A stretch of 64,000 bases of DNA from Hahella chejuensis KCTC 2396 (GCF_000012985.1 NC_007645.1:4052581-4116580), one strand, 5' to 3'. Positions 39,379 through 48,931 are shown, numbered from the stretch's first letter. Notes: generated by a model from the sequence alone, not told the origin. Made by a program: numbers and translations.

Positions 39379-40128
39379 TTAAATCACCTTCGCTTCGTTC
39401 TTCAGCTTGTCCACCAGCTCAGCTACGCTGCCCACTTTAATGCCCGCCTGACGTTGCGCAGGAGCTTCCACTTTCAACGTGGTCAGTCTGGGAGCGATTT
39501 CCGCGCCAAGATCCGCAGGAGTGACAGTGTCCAGCGGCTTCTTCTTGGCTTTCATGATGTTGGGAAGAGAAGCGTAACGGGGTTCGTTCAAACGCAGGTC
39601 GGTGGTTACGATAGCGGGCAGATTCAGCGCCACAGTCAACAGACCGCCGTCGATTTCACGGGTCACATTAACTTTATCGCCTTCAACAACCACTTCAGAT
39701 GCGAATGTGCCCTGCGCGTAGCCGCACAGCGCCGCCAGCATCTGGCCAGTCTGGTTGTTGTCGGTATCGATGGACTGCTTGCCCAGAATCACCAGCTTGG
39801 GTTGTTCTTTTTCTACAACCGCCTTCAACAGCTTGGCGGCCGCCAGAGATTGAATCTCCTCGTCGGTCTCCACGTGGATGCCGCGGTCAGCGCCCAGCGC
39901 CAGTGCGGTGCGGATTTGTTCCTGAGCGGCTTTGGGGCCGATGGAAACTACGACGACTTCGGTAGCGACGCCTTTCTCTTTCAGGCGTACGGCTTCTTCC
40001 ACTGCGATTTCGCAGAATGGATTCATCGCCATTTTTACGTTTGTCAGGTCTACACCGGTATTATCCGGCTTTACTCGTACTTTAACGTTGTAATCAATTA
40101 CTCGTTTTACAGCGACCAGAACCTTCAT
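39379..40128 (-). CDS. etfB: Electron transfer flavoprotein beta subunit
   Basis: AMP-binding ETF subunit. ATG 40128 ([20 protein letters not shown]) has AACGAGGA upstream; the open frame beyond is untranslated leader. 249 residues, with [17 protein letters not shown] and the family signature [21 protein letters not shown]. Divergent from the ETF-quinone oxidoreductase gene across a 630-base gap containing a PsrA-like operator. Confidence 0.95.
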   Translation of the reverse strand: MKVLVAVKRVIDYNVKVRVKPDNTGVDLTNVKMAMNPFCEIAVEEAVRLKEKGVATEVVVVSIGPKAAQEQIRTALALGADRGIHVETDEEIQSLAAAKLLKAVVEKEQPKLVILGKQSIDTDNNQTGQMLAALCGYAQGTFASEVVVEGDKVNVTREIDGGLLTVALNLPAIVTTDLRLNEPRYASLPNIMKAKKKPLDTVTPADLGAEIAPRLTTLKVEAPAQRQAGIKVGSVAELVDKLKNEAKVI

Positions 40129-40513
40129 AGATTCCTCGTTTGTGTTGTGATGTGTAATTAACGAAGCATATCCTCGCGGCTCTGGATTTTTATCCCGATA
40201 ACCACCCTGTCTTAAACCGGGTTCTCGGCCAAAAACTTCAGCCGAAACGCCAGGATATGGTCCAAACAAAGCAGGCTAATACTGAACGCTTATCCCACTC
40301 AGGTCAATATTCAGGGGCGCGCCTGACGCGTCCGAAAAGGACCTGCGATCAAAGGACGATCGATTTATTGTTAACGCCGAAAAATATTCGGGTTCACTCC
40401 GTCCCGGAATTCAGGAAGCGGCCTTGCAGGCGTCGCCTGAGGCCCCACGCTCAACGCCGGAAACGCTCGTCTTAACTGCGTGCCGCTTATTAAAGGCGAT
40501 TTTCCGCGAAAAT

Positions 40514-40533
40514 TCAAACAAACGTTTGTTTGA
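40514..40533. promoter_or_regulatory. Perfect 20-bp palindrome, PsrA-like operator
   Basis: TCAAACAAACGTTTGTTTGA is perfectly self-complementary and fits the CAAAC-N4-GTTTG pattern reported for PsrA, the TetR-type fatty-acid-responsive repressor of pseudomonads. It covers a candidate -35 (TTGTTT, 40526) with TATGCT 16 bases downstream, aimed at the oxidoreductase gene. The remainder of the 629-base etfB/oxidoreductase gap shows no gene. Confidence 0.65.
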
Positions 40534-40757
40534 GTGGGCGAATGATATATGCTACCTGGACTTAATCCATTATACTTCTGACGATTTTTAATAACTGCAG
40601 CACAGCGTAGTCGGAAAAATAAGACAGGATAAAATCAGTCAGGGACGCAGCTCGACCGCTTCCGCGGGACAGCATCGTCGCAGCTTTTCGCGACCCCCAA
40701 AAGCCGTGTTGCCTATAAACTTTTTAGACTGAGAGTTGTGAAGCTAAAAGGAGATCA

Positions 40758-42416
40758 ATGGTGGAACGCGAATCGATGGAGTTTGACGTACTAATCGTGG
40801 GCGCAGGACCGGCGGGCTTATCACCCGCCTGCAAAATTCTCCAGTTGGCCAAGGATAAAGGGCAGGAACTGACCGTATGCGTCGTGGAGAAAGGATCGGA
40901 AGTCGGCGCGCACATTCTGGCTGGCACCGTTTTCGAGCCCACCGCCCTGAACGAGCTCTTCCCTAACTGGAAAGAAGAAGGCGCTCCCCTCAATACTCCC
41001 GTCGTCCGAGACGACATATTCGTATTACGCAGCCAGGAAAACGCCATCAAGGTTCCCAATGCGTTCGTGCCCCGCAACATGCATAACGAGGGCAACTACA
41101 TCATCAGCCTGGGCAACCTGTGTCGTTGGCTGGCTGAGCAGGCGGAAGGCCTGGGCGCGGAAATCTATCCGGGCTTCCCCGCCGCCGAGATTCTGTATCA
41201 TGAAGACGGCGGCGTAAAAGGCATCGTAACCGGCGACATGGGCGTCGGCCACAATGGCGAGCATAAAGATTCCTACACTCCCGGCATGGAGTTGCACGCC
41301 AAGTACACCCTGTTCTGCGAAGGCTGCCGAGGCCATCTGGGCAAGCAGCTGATCGAAAAATTCAAGCTGGACGAAGGCAAAGACCCGCAGCATTACGGCA
41401 TCGGCATTAAGGAACTATGGGATATCGACCCCGCCAAACATGAACCCGGCCTGGTCGTCCACACAACCGGCTGGCCATTGGCGGAAAGCAGCTCCACTGG
41501 CGGTTCCTTCCTGTATCATCTGGAGAACAACCAGGTTTATGTCGGCCTGATCACCGACCTGGGTTACAGCAACCCGCACGTTTCTCCGTTCGAAGAATTT
41601 CAGCGCCTGAAGCTGCATCCGGAAATCAGTAAATATCTGGAAGGCGGCAAGCGCGTTTCATACGGCGCCCGCGCCATCACCAAAGGCGGCTTTAACGCCC
41701 TGCCGAAGCAAACTTTCCCTGGCGGACTGCTGCTGGGTTGCGACGCTGGCACCTTGAACTTCTCCAAGATCAAAGGCTCCCACACCGCCATGAAGTCCGG
41801 CATGCTTGGCGCAGAGGCGGTGTTTGAAGCGCTCCAGAAAGGGTCTGAAGGCAAAGAAGATCTCACCGCCTTCACGGATAAGTACAAAACGTCCTGGCTC
41901 TACAAAGAGCTGTACGAAGAAAGAAACTTCGGACCGGGCATGCACAAGTTTGGCAACATCCTGGGGGGCGCTCTGGCGTTCTTCGAGCAGAACATTCTGC
42001 GCAGGAGCCTGCCCATCACACTGCGTGATCTGAAGAAAGATCACGAGACGCTGAAGCCCGCCAGCGAGTGTCCGAAAATCAGCTATCCGAAGCCGGATAA
42101 CAAACTGACTTTCGATCGTCTGACCTCAGTGTTCCTGTCAAACACCAACCATGAAGAAGATCAGCCCTGTCATTTGACCCTCAAGGACAAAGACGTGCCG
42201 ATCAACTACAATCTGCCCAAGTACGACGAACCGGCGCAGCGCTACTGCCCTGCCGGCGTTTACGAAGTGGTTGAGAATGACGGCGGCGGCAAACGCTTCC
42301 AGATCAACGCGCAAAACTGCATACACTGCAAAACCTGCGATATCAAAGACCCCACCCAGAACATCATCTGGGTCACCCCGGAAGGCGGCGGCGGTCCCAA
42401 CTATCCCAACATGTAG
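40758..42416 (+). CDS. Electron transfer flavoprotein-ubiquinone oxidoreductase
   Basis: Inner-membrane-associated FAD/4Fe-4S protein moving electrons from ETF to ubiquinone. 552 residues. FAD motif DVLIVGAGPAGLSPACK, the GCDAGTLNFSKIKGSHTAMKSGM block, quinone-binding region, and the C-terminal cluster ligands CPAGVYE and CIHCKTCDIKDP. ATG or GTG near 40758 with AAAAGGAGA upstream. One feature is unusual: the GLSPAC segment has proline where AA is common. A stem-loop-rich region and a group II intron separate it from its probable terminator. Confidence 0.94.
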   Translation: MVERESMEFDVLIVGAGPAGLSPACKILQLAKDKGQELTVCVVEKGSEVGAHILAGTVFEPTALNELFPNWKEEGAPLNTPVVRDDIFVLRSQENAIKVPNAFVPRNMHNEGNYIISLGNLCRWLAEQAEGLGAEIYPGFPAAEILYHEDGGVKGIVTGDMGVGHNGEHKDSYTPGMELHAKYTLFCEGCRGHLGKQLIEKFKLDEGKDPQHYGIGIKELWDIDPAKHEPGLVVHTTGWPLAESSSTGGSFLYHLENNQVYVGLITDLGYSNPHVSPFEEFQRLKLHPEISKYLEGGKRVSYGARAITKGGFNALPKQTFPGGLLLGCDAGTLNFSKIKGSHTAMKSGMLGAEAVFEALQKGSEGKEDLTAFTDKYKTSWLYKELYEERNFGPGMHKFGNILGGALAFFEQNILRRSLPITLRDLKKDHETLKPASECPKISYPKPDNKLTFDRLTSVFLSNTNHEEDQPCHLTLKDKDVPINYNLPKYDEPAQRYCPAGVYEVVENDGGGKRFQINAQNCIHCKTCDIKDPTQNIIWVTPEGGGGPNYPNM

Positions 42417-42640
42417 GTGCGACGAGAGTCGCGCTTGCGCGCTGTAACATGCTGATTTATATAGCATTTTACGGCATTGAAGTGCAGTCTATTCTGTACT
42501 TCAACCCCTGTCAACAAGGTGGCTTTAAGCTGGTACTTGGCGACAGGTTCAACGGCGGTGCTGTTGGTTTTTAACAACAGGTGCCGTTGAAAATCCTGCA
42601 ACCCTGGCTTTTGCTGGGGTTGCATACGCACCTCAGTAAT
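42417..42640 (+). ncRNA. Series of strong stem-loops downstream of the oxidoreductase gene
   Basis: Six consecutive hairpins can be drawn: GCGAC-GAGA-GTCGC (42419-42432); ATGCT/AGCAT (42449-42467); TTGAAGTGCAG/CTGTACTTCAA (42477-42504, one G-U); CCTGTC/GACAGG with inner CAAG/CTTG (42507-42547); TTCAACGGC/GCCGTTGAA with inner CTGTTG/CAACAG (42548-42591); GCAACCC/GGGTTGC (42598-42623). Such density suggests a folded RNA preceding a 57-codon ORF. No known RNA family recognised. Confidence 0.4.
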
Positions 42641-42728
42641 TCCAGGAATCGGGGTTGGACGACAGGAAGTAATTTGGCGACACTCTTGGTGACGTTGAAC
42701 TGCTTTCTAACCCTTGGAGAAATGAACG

Positions 42729-42902
42729 ATGAAAGATCGGAATCACGATGACAGTGATCTGGTGAACTTTGTGAAGTCTTTGCCTTCGGTAAAACACCTC
42801 AAAGTTTATGCACCCGGCGAAGCTGAAAAGCTGCCACCGGAACAGCTATCACCTGCCGTCAGGCGGTTACTGATACGCGAGCGCAATACCAGCAAGCGTT
42901 AA
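42729..42902 (+). CDS. Possible 57-residue small protein
   Basis: ATG at 42729 with GGAGA about ten bases upstream, TAA at 42900. The product is hydrophilic and charged (MKDRNHDDSDLVNFVKSLPS...), with a proline-rich middle and basic end (RRLLIRERNTSKR). No family recognised. It lies between the structured region and the group II intron and would share transcription with the oxidoreductase gene. Could be real or chance. Confidence 0.4.
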   Translation: MKDRNHDDSDLVNFVKSLPSVKHLKVYAPGEAEKLPPEQLSPAVRRLLIRERNTSKR

Positions 42903-43810
42903 TCGTGATCGCGAGAAATCATCTGTTACGACGACACCCGTTGTCAAAGTAGCTCTCTTCAAAAAGGGGCCGTATGGAGAGTCAAACAGGTAACGGTTTG
43001 AGCTTCAGCGAGTCGATGCAAGCGTGTAACGCTGCGTTGATGATTGTCGGCCTGACCTGTGATCGCCTTTCTTTTCTGAATAGCTAATCACATCTCAGTA
43101 AACGACCGGTTGTGTGACCAACCGTAGCCTAGGGGCAGCGCATTTCTGGCAACGGATTTGTGTGAAGCGCCCTGACAATGTACCCCCGCTTTAGCGGTGC
43201 CGTTTTATCGTGAGGTGAACGGTAGATACTGCCAGTAGCAAAGGCGGTTAAGGGGCTAGGCTGGGAGGTAAGGTGAACGCAAGTGAACTGTTGATAAACG
43301 TCGTTATCGGGAAAAAGCCAAAGCTACTGACAGGTTTTAACCAAAAGGTGTGTGGTTGGATACTCCTTTTTACATTGGGAATACGTCACCAGTAAAACCA
43401 CCGGCGAAGAGACAGCACCTAACCCTTCCGTGTCATCAGCGCGGAACTCGGTAAGCCCGTAGTTGTGCCTTTTCCTTAACCGGACAAGGCAGGAGCGCCG
43501 TAAGGCAATCTGTTGCGGCTGCGGGTAGAGGAGGATGGAAAAAGCGAATGTCCGGCTGTAATGGCCGAAATACCGGGGTGAAACATACCCGGCAGCGAAA
43601 GCTGTGCCCACTTCCATCTGGTCTCTCATGGCGAGAGATCTGGATAACCCTTGAAGCACCCGAATTGTAGATAAAGAAAAGGCAGACCCAAGGGCCTGTC
43701 GATTCAGAGTTTACATATCAGGGTAAAAATCGGTGGGGAGTTCGAACATTTTGTTCGGCTCCTGACCGAGCCGAGTTCGAACTCCTTCCAATTACAAGAA
43801 GGAGACTAGC

Positions 43811-45517
43811 ATGACAAGCGTTTCGCTCACAGCGGAATCTGCATTCTCCGGCAGACCGGAACACTGGCACCAGATTGACTGGAAGCATGTGAACCAGACT
43901 GTCCGAGGGATACAGATTCGTATCGCTAAGGCAACGAAGGAAGAGGATTGGCGCAAGGTGAAAGCCCTGCAACGATTCTTGACCCGTTCGTTCTGTGGCC
44001 GTGTTTTAGCCATAAGACGAGTGACTGAGAACCAAGGGCGCAGGACTCCGGGAGTAGACGGGGTTTTGTGGTCAACGCCCGAAGCTAAATGGGCAGCGAT
44101 TGGTCAATTGAAGCGCCGGGGCTATCGCGCCCTGCCCTTGAGGCGGGTGCGTATCCCCAAGGCTAATGGGAAAGAGCGCCTTCTGGGCATTCCGACCATG
44201 CAAGACAGGGCCATGCAAGCATTGTATTTGCTTGCGTTACAGCCGGTATCAGAAACGCGAGCAGATCGGGATTCTTATGGATTCCGGCCTGATCGCTCCA
44301 CAGCGGATGCCATTATGCAGTGCTATATGCTGCTGCGTAAAAAAGGTTCGGCTCAGTGGGTTCTGGAGGCTGATATTAAAGGCTGCTTTGATCATATCGA
44401 CCACCAATGGCTGATTGATAATGTCCCGATGGACAAACTGATGTTGCGTAAATGGCTGAAAGCCGGAGTCGTCGATATGGGGCGAGTATGGAAAACGGAG
44501 GAAGGAACACCGCAAGGTGGAATTATCTCCCCTACTCTCGCCAATATGGCGCTTGACGGCATAGAGGCATTACTGGCTCAGCACTTCGGTGCCAAAGGCA
44601 GTAAGAAATTACGTCAATATAAGGTTGGTCTTGTGCGTTATGCGGACGACTTTGTGATTACCGGCAGCTCGAAAGAACTGTTAGAAAATGAAGTTAAACC
44701 GCTGATTGAGAAATTTCTGGCCGTTCGCGGTCTGAAACTATCGGTTGAAAAAACGCAGGTGACACACATCAATCACGGCTTTGATTTTCTGGGGTGGACG
44801 GTGCGTAAGTACCAGAGCAAATTGCTCATCAAGCCATCCAGAAAGAACACCAAAGCATTTCTAACGAAGTGCCGCGATGTAATCAATGCCAATAAAAGTG
44901 CTAAACAGGAAAACCTGATACACAGGTTAAACCCCATCATTCGTGGTTGGGTGAATTACCATAAACATCAGGTCGCCAGTGACGCATTCGCTCGCGTGGA
45001 TGCTCAACTCTGGCACGCCTTATGGCGCTGGGCGCGGAGGCGACATTCGAAGAAGGGGAAGCGGTGGATTGCCAGTCGCTACTGGCAGCACATCGACAAC
45101 CGGCTCTGGACGTTTGCCGACACAACAATTGATGATTTAGGCGCAGAGAAAACGGTGAAACTGGTTTACGCCACAGACACCAAAATCAAGCGGCATACCA
45201 AGGTCAAATCGGAGGCTAATCCTTTTGATCCTGAGTGGGAGTTGTACTTTGAGGAGTTGCGAGGCAAGCGTATGCGGGATTCCCTGCAATATCGCCGCCG
45301 CGTTAATAGCCTTTATGTACAGCAATTTGGTAAGTGCGCACTATGCGAACAAGCCATCACCCACGAAACCGGCTGGCACGAGCATCATTTGATCCATCGG
45401 GTCAATGGTGGCGATGACAGTCTTGCCAACTTGGTGCTTTTGCATCCTGCCTGTCATATGCAGGTTCATCATCAGCACATTTCAGTAACGAAGCCGGCTC
45501 TTTCGGGAGTTTCGTAG
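43811..45517 (+). CDS. Group II intron-encoded reverse transcriptase/maturase with HNH domain
   Basis: 568 residues in domain IV; ATG preceded by AGAAGGAGA. Reverse transcriptase blocks are intact: LRRVRIPKANGKERLLGIPT, ADIKGCFDHIDH, EGTPQGGIISPTLANM, RYADDFVI (catalytic aspartates). A maturase (X) domain follows (IIRGWVNYHKHQ), then a C-terminal HNH nuclease with CALC, HEHHLIHRVNGGDDSLANLVLLHP and CHMQVHH. Supports splicing and retrohoming. The HNH domain and block pattern fit the chloroplast-like or bacterial B lineages. No frameshift seen, so it may be active. Confidence 0.95.
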   Translation: MTSVSLTAESAFSGRPEHWHQIDWKHVNQTVRGIQIRIAKATKEEDWRKVKALQRFLTRSFCGRVLAIRRVTENQGRRTPGVDGVLWSTPEAKWAAIGQLKRRGYRALPLRRVRIPKANGKERLLGIPTMQDRAMQALYLLALQPVSETRADRDSYGFRPDRSTADAIMQCYMLLRKKGSAQWVLEADIKGCFDHIDHQWLIDNVPMDKLMLRKWLKAGVVDMGRVWKTEEGTPQGGIISPTLANMALDGIEALLAQHFGAKGSKKLRQYKVGLVRYADDFVITGSSKELLENEVKPLIEKFLAVRGLKLSVEKTQVTHINHGFDFLGWTVRKYQSKLLIKPSRKNTKAFLTKCRDVINANKSAKQENLIHRLNPIIRGWVNYHKHQVASDAFARVDAQLWHALWRWARRRHSKKGKRWIASRYWQHIDNRLWTFADTTIDDLGAEKTVKLVYATDTKIKRHTKVKSEANPFDPEWELYFEELRGKRMRDSLQYRRRVNSLYVQQFGKCALCEQAITHETGWHEHHLIHRVNGGDDSLANLVLLHPACHMQVHHQHISVTKPALSGVS

Positions 45518-45523
45518 AGGCTT

Positions 45524-45557
45524 GAGCCGTATGCGGGGAAACTCGCACGTACGGTTC
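45524..45557 (+). ncRNA. Group II intron domain V
   Basis: A 34-nt hairpin beginning GAGCCGTATGCGGGGAAACT and closing with ACGTACGGTTC, with the conserved catalytic triad region at the base and a GAAA loop. This is the most conserved intron element and fixes the 3' side of the intron. Confidence 0.92.
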
Positions 45558-45601
45558 TTAGGGGGCTGGGGCGCAGTAATGCGTCCTGGCTACCCGACTG
45601 C

Positions 45602-45631
45602 AAAAAAGCCGGCTCACGCCGGCTTTTTTAT
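45602..45631. terminator. Strong bidirectional Rho-independent terminator
   Basis: AAAAAAGCCGGC and GCCGGCTTTTTT pair around TCAC. T runs lie on both strands. It serves the oxidoreductase-intron transcript and the convergent lipoprotein gene. It starts three or four bases after the intron end, so the intron sits just upstream of a terminator. Confidence 0.92.
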
Positions 45632-45673
45632 TTCTGTTGTTTACCCTACTCCGCCAGCCAGATACTCCAACGG

Positions 45674-46732
45674 TCAGTCCACCTGCAATTGCACTCTGAC
45701 CAACATGGTGTTTTTCTTATCGGGTTTGGCGGCCAGGGTTTCCAGGCTGGGCCAGTATGGCATTTGTTTGTCGCCGTCGTATTCGTAAGTCAGGGTCAGG
45801 CTGTCTTTGCTTTGCTCGGTAATCAGGCCAGTGCGACCCTCGCCCAGTATGGGAGCGTCGCTCAATTGCTGTAGCGACTGCCAGATTTCCTGTTCGAATT
45901 TCTTCATTCCCGCCTTGATCTCCTCCGGATCATCGCTGCTCGCCAAAGGATAATCATTAATGCCGTCTGGGTTGAGCGATGGGTACAGCCGCAGTTTTAT
46001 AGGCTCATTAAAAGAGCCGCTTTCATCCAGGACCTGATTCCCACCTTTACGGTCAGTGAGCGTCGTAATATCTCTGACATTCAAGGATGGCTCCCATTCA
46101 GCGGAGAGTTCGTAACCCTGACCGAATAACGAGGGTTGCAGGGCTTTGATAGTCAGACCGGTGACTTTACCCTCAGCTGACACTTCCCGCTTGGTGCGCA
46201 CATAATCTGACGCATCCGGCGCTTGTGAGTCAAAGAACAAGTTGACCTTCACATCTCCCTGCACGACCAGCTCACTGTCATCGTTCAGCGGCATATAGGG
46301 TTCCGTCTCCCAGCTGCCGCGCCCGTATTCAGGGTCCATGTCAGGAATCAGCTTATCCAGGTCCGGTCGAATCCAGACCGCCTGATCGGCGTTGGCGACC
46401 AGACTATATGTCCAATCGATTTGCGTGGTTTCCGGGCCGCTCAATCCCTGATGCACCTTGTGCTCCACTTTGGAGCCTTCCTGTTCGATTTTCAGTTCCA
46501 CAAACAGCCGGCCTTTGCGCCAGCCGTCGTTGGCGGGATTCCAATCAAGGGGGTCGTCCGTAATATCCATATCGCCGTCAGCGCTGTAGTCTGGTGGCGT
46601 ACCCGCCCTATCATCGTCTGCATAGCCAGCGTCGGTAGAGGAGTCTGAACAGGCGCTCAGGAGCGTAATACCCGCCAGCGCCATGCAACGGAACAGTAAT
46701 GGAAAAGTTGAGACTATTTTCTTACTTTTCAT
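45674..46732 (-). CDS. Putative lipoprotein of unknown function, 352 aa
   Basis: Signal peptide with a lipobox: ALAGITLLSAC, lipidated Cys near residue 28, followed by an acidic low-complexity linker (SDSSTDAGYADDDRAG). The rest looks beta-rich, with no family recognised. Position 2 after the cysteine is Ser, so outer-membrane sorting is likely. It lies 280 bases downstream of the retron reverse transcriptase on the same strand; that gap shows no gene, and co-function is not supported. Confidence 0.7.
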   Translation of the reverse strand: MKSKKIVSTFPLLFRCMALAGITLLSACSDSSTDAGYADDDRAGTPPDYSADGDMDITDDPLDWNPANDGWRKGRLFVELKIEQEGSKVEHKVHQGLSGPETTQIDWTYSLVANADQAVWIRPDLDKLIPDMDPEYGRGSWETEPYMPLNDDSELVVQGDVKVNLFFDSQAPDASDYVRTKREVSAEGKVTGLTIKALQPSLFGQGYELSAEWEPSLNVRDITTLTDRKGGNQVLDESGSFNEPIKLRLYPSLNPDGINDYPLASSDDPEEIKAGMKKFEQEIWQSLQQLSDAPILGEGRTGLITEQSKDSLTLTYEYDGDKQMPYWPSLETLAAKPDKKNTMLVRVQLQVD

Positions 46733-47012
46733 AAAGGTGGACGACTTCCTGAAAATGAAGGGTATATCACCGCATGCTATCAGGGAGCGATAGAATTAGA
46801 AATGTGGAGAGATCACATCTTAGAGGATGATTGGCGCTGACGCGTCAATCGCGCAGCGCTTCCATCAGGGCGGCCCGAGCCAGCAAGCGAGTGGAGTCGA
46901 GCGTCGGCAGCGCTGCATGCAACAATGCCGATATGCCTGGGCATCTTTCCCTTCCTCGTCGTCACCCGTCCATATTTCGGGCCATTTTTACGCGACCCGA
47001 AGCCTCTGCGAT

Positions 47013-48776
47013 CTAGCCCAACATCTTCATCGCAAGATAGATGAGTATACCGATGGCCAACATGATCCACCCTGTTTTAGCGTGGGACTCACCTTCAGGC
47101 GCTGGAGCGGATGGTTGGGCCTGCTGTTGTGACTGCACTGGAGTGGAAGTTCGCACTGGCGCGGGGTCCGCAGAAGAGGCGGCCGGAACCGCTTGCGTCT
47201 GTTGTTCCGCTTTCTCCGCCTTGCGCTCTTCCTTCACCTGCTCCGCCGTCTTCTCCAGTTCCGGCGCGGCGGATGCTTGCGCCTGCCACCAGTCTTCACG
47301 AGGCGCTTCACCTTTCGCCGCCTTCAGACGCATGCGTTTTTTATTCAACGCCAGCACGCGGGACGGCTTCACCTTCACGCCGTATTTCAACTTCAGCTGC
47401 GCCACTTTCTGCTGCAACGGCACGCCTTTTACCGGGTTCACCATCGCCACATAATTGGCGAAGCCGTCAATGGCGGCGAACAGCTCTCCCCGACCCCAGG
47501 ATTTTCCAGCAGGGCCGTCTCTGTCGATTTGAAACAACAGCGCACGAAATCGCTTCAGTTGTTTTCTTTCCACCGAAGCCTTGTCATTCACGACGACGCC
47601 GGTGACTTCCTGTCTGCGATGCTTACGCATGATCCGGGTTTTGTCCGGATGCACCACAAAGCCTTCATCCTTGATGATGCTACGGCAGCGCCACAGCAGG
47701 CGTTTAACGTCGTCATCGGATTTGCCGTCAGCGGAGAAAGTCACGTCATCCGCATAACGGGTATAGGTAAAACCGAGTTTGGCGGCCATGCTTTGCAGAC
47801 GACGATCGAGCTTTCGACAGATCACATTACTGATCGCCGGACTGGTGGGCGCCCCCTGGGGCAGAAAGCGTTCCCCCTCGCTGACAAACCACTTCTGGCC
47901 GTCCATCTCCACTTCCTGCGTCTTCGGCTGTGAACACAACAGCCCCAGGATAGTAGCAATTTGTTCGCTGTAGCCGAGATGGCGAAACGCGCCTTTGATG
48001 CGCGCATAGGACACAGTGGGGAAGAAATCCTTCAAGTCCAGGTTGATGACCACGTCTTTGCCTACATGAGGCTGCGCGTTAGACACAATGGAGCGCTCAA
48101 CGACAAAGCCATGAGCGGCCTCATGCAGAGTCAGCGGCGCCAGGATGTTGTCCAGAACCCAGTACTGAGCTCTTTTCATACGTGGCATAGGCGCGGAGAT
48201 TTCACGCACGCCGCCGGTCTTCTTGGCGATGGCGAACTGCTGATAATGGCTGAGCTTGGACACCTCTTTGCTGTAGGCGAGAAAACGCAGCTCGTTGAGC
48301 GTCACGCCCATCGCGGTGGCCAGTTCTTCTGCGGCGTTAATGATCGGCAGGTTCTGACTACGCAGACGCGCTTCGTCCGCAGTCGCGTCCTCCAGCCCCC
48401 CTGACACGCCCTCACCGAGATAGGTGATCTGATGCGCCTGCACCTCACGCCAATGCTGCGCTCTCTGGAAGCGTTCTTCGTTGCGTTTGCGACGCGTCTC
48501 TTCCCGCTTCGCCAGCGCCGCCTGCTTGCGCTGCTTATGCATTTCCTTCAGCGCTTTCTCTGGATCGGAGTACAGCATTTGCTGCTGACCTAACTCCCGC
48601 AACGCCGCCTGTAATTCAGTGCGTTTTTTGATAAAGGCTTCCGACAAAGTAGGCTTTTCCGAGTTATCCGGCCAAAAGCCCAAGCGCACCATTTCGGAGA
48701 GTATGTACTCGTCCTTGCTGGTTTCACGGATGCGTTGGTAGATTTCCTGACGGGTCAGTTTTTTCTCTTCGCTCAT
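47013..48776 (-). CDS. Retron-type reverse transcriptase with N-terminal extension and C-terminal membrane anchor
   Basis: 587 residues, much longer than typical retron reverse transcriptases (about 300-400). Start ATG 48776 with AGAGGAGGGC upstream. Residues 1-145 are a charged helical extension of unknown role. Reverse transcriptase blocks: KKTGGVREISAP, the retron-specific NAxxH (NAQPH, 233-237), catalytic Asp247 in LDLKDFF, LPQGAPTSPAISN, YADD at 341-344, and the retron VTG motif at 391-393. After about 490 an alanine/glutamine/proline-rich linker leads to a membrane segment (569-585, WIMLAIGILIYLAMKML). It would prime and extend the msr-msd RNA encoded 155 bases upstream. Third protein of the WGR-SWIM-RT unit. 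Confidence 0.93.
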   Translation of the reverse strand: MSEEKKLTRQEIYQRIRETSKDEYILSEMVRLGFWPDNSEKPTLSEAFIKKRTELQAALRELGQQQMLYSDPEKALKEMHKQRKQAALAKREETRRKRNEERFQRAQHWREVQAHQITYLGEGVSGGLEDATADEARLRSQNLPIINAAEELATAMGVTLNELRFLAYSKEVSKLSHYQQFAIAKKTGGVREISAPMPRMKRAQYWVLDNILAPLTLHEAAHGFVVERSIVSNAQPHVGKDVVINLDLKDFFPTVSYARIKGAFRHLGYSEQIATILGLLCSQPKTQEVEMDGQKWFVSEGERFLPQGAPTSPAISNVICRKLDRRLQSMAAKLGFTYTRYADDVTFSADGKSDDDVKRLLWRCRSIIKDEGFVVHPDKTRIMRKHRRQEVTGVVVNDKASVERKQLKRFRALLFQIDRDGPAGKSWGRGELFAAIDGFANYVAMVNPVKGVPLQQKVAQLKLKYGVKVKPSRVLALNKKRMRLKAAKGEAPREDWWQAQASAAPELEKTAEQVKEERKAEKAEQQTQAVPAASSADPAPVRTSTPVQSQQQAQPSAPAPEGESHAKTGWIMLAIGILIYLAMKMLG

Positions 48777-48931
48777 CTCAACGCCCTCCTCTCAATGCCG
48801 ATGACAACTGCTTACTGCAACGACCGACGCACGCGTAAACAGACCGATTGCCGACAGTGACGGATAACGAGCGGGATGCAGGGAGTGAAAACGAGGACGC
48901 AAAGGAGCGCGCCGGAGCGGCGCAAAAAGAA

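Larger units (their letters stand above)
43112..45598 (+). mobile_element. Group II intron, apparently complete
   Basis: About 2.49 kb, the usual size for an ORF-bearing IIB-like intron. The 5' end is placed at GTGTG (43112). The exon tail CCGGTT (43106-43111) is complementary to AACCGG in a hairpin loop near 43478 (candidate EBS1). ACGAC just before can pair with GTCGT in another loop near 43303 (candidate EBS2). GAACGCAAGT near 43274 resembles a domain I segment of Ll.LtrB. Domain V is at 45524-45557, domain VI after it, and the intron ends in CTACCCGAC at 45598. The 3' exon begins with a terminator. Orientation matches host transcription. Confidence 0.82.

Noticed and set aside
42417-42421. 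GTGCG directly after the oxidoreductase stop as the intron 5' end
   Set aside because: This would make the intron 3.18 kb with about 1.4 kb before the ORF, longer than usual, and I found no convincing EBS1 for the exon ATGTAG. The 43112 boundary has matching EBS/IBS pairs.
42417-45598. Twintron (nested group II introns)
   Set aside because: Only one domain V is visible, at 45524-45557. A nested arrangement would need a second one.
47013-48776. Diversity-generating retroelement
   Set aside because: No template/variable repeat pair or Avd-like gene was seen, and the reverse transcriptase has retron motifs with a1/a2 RNA arms.
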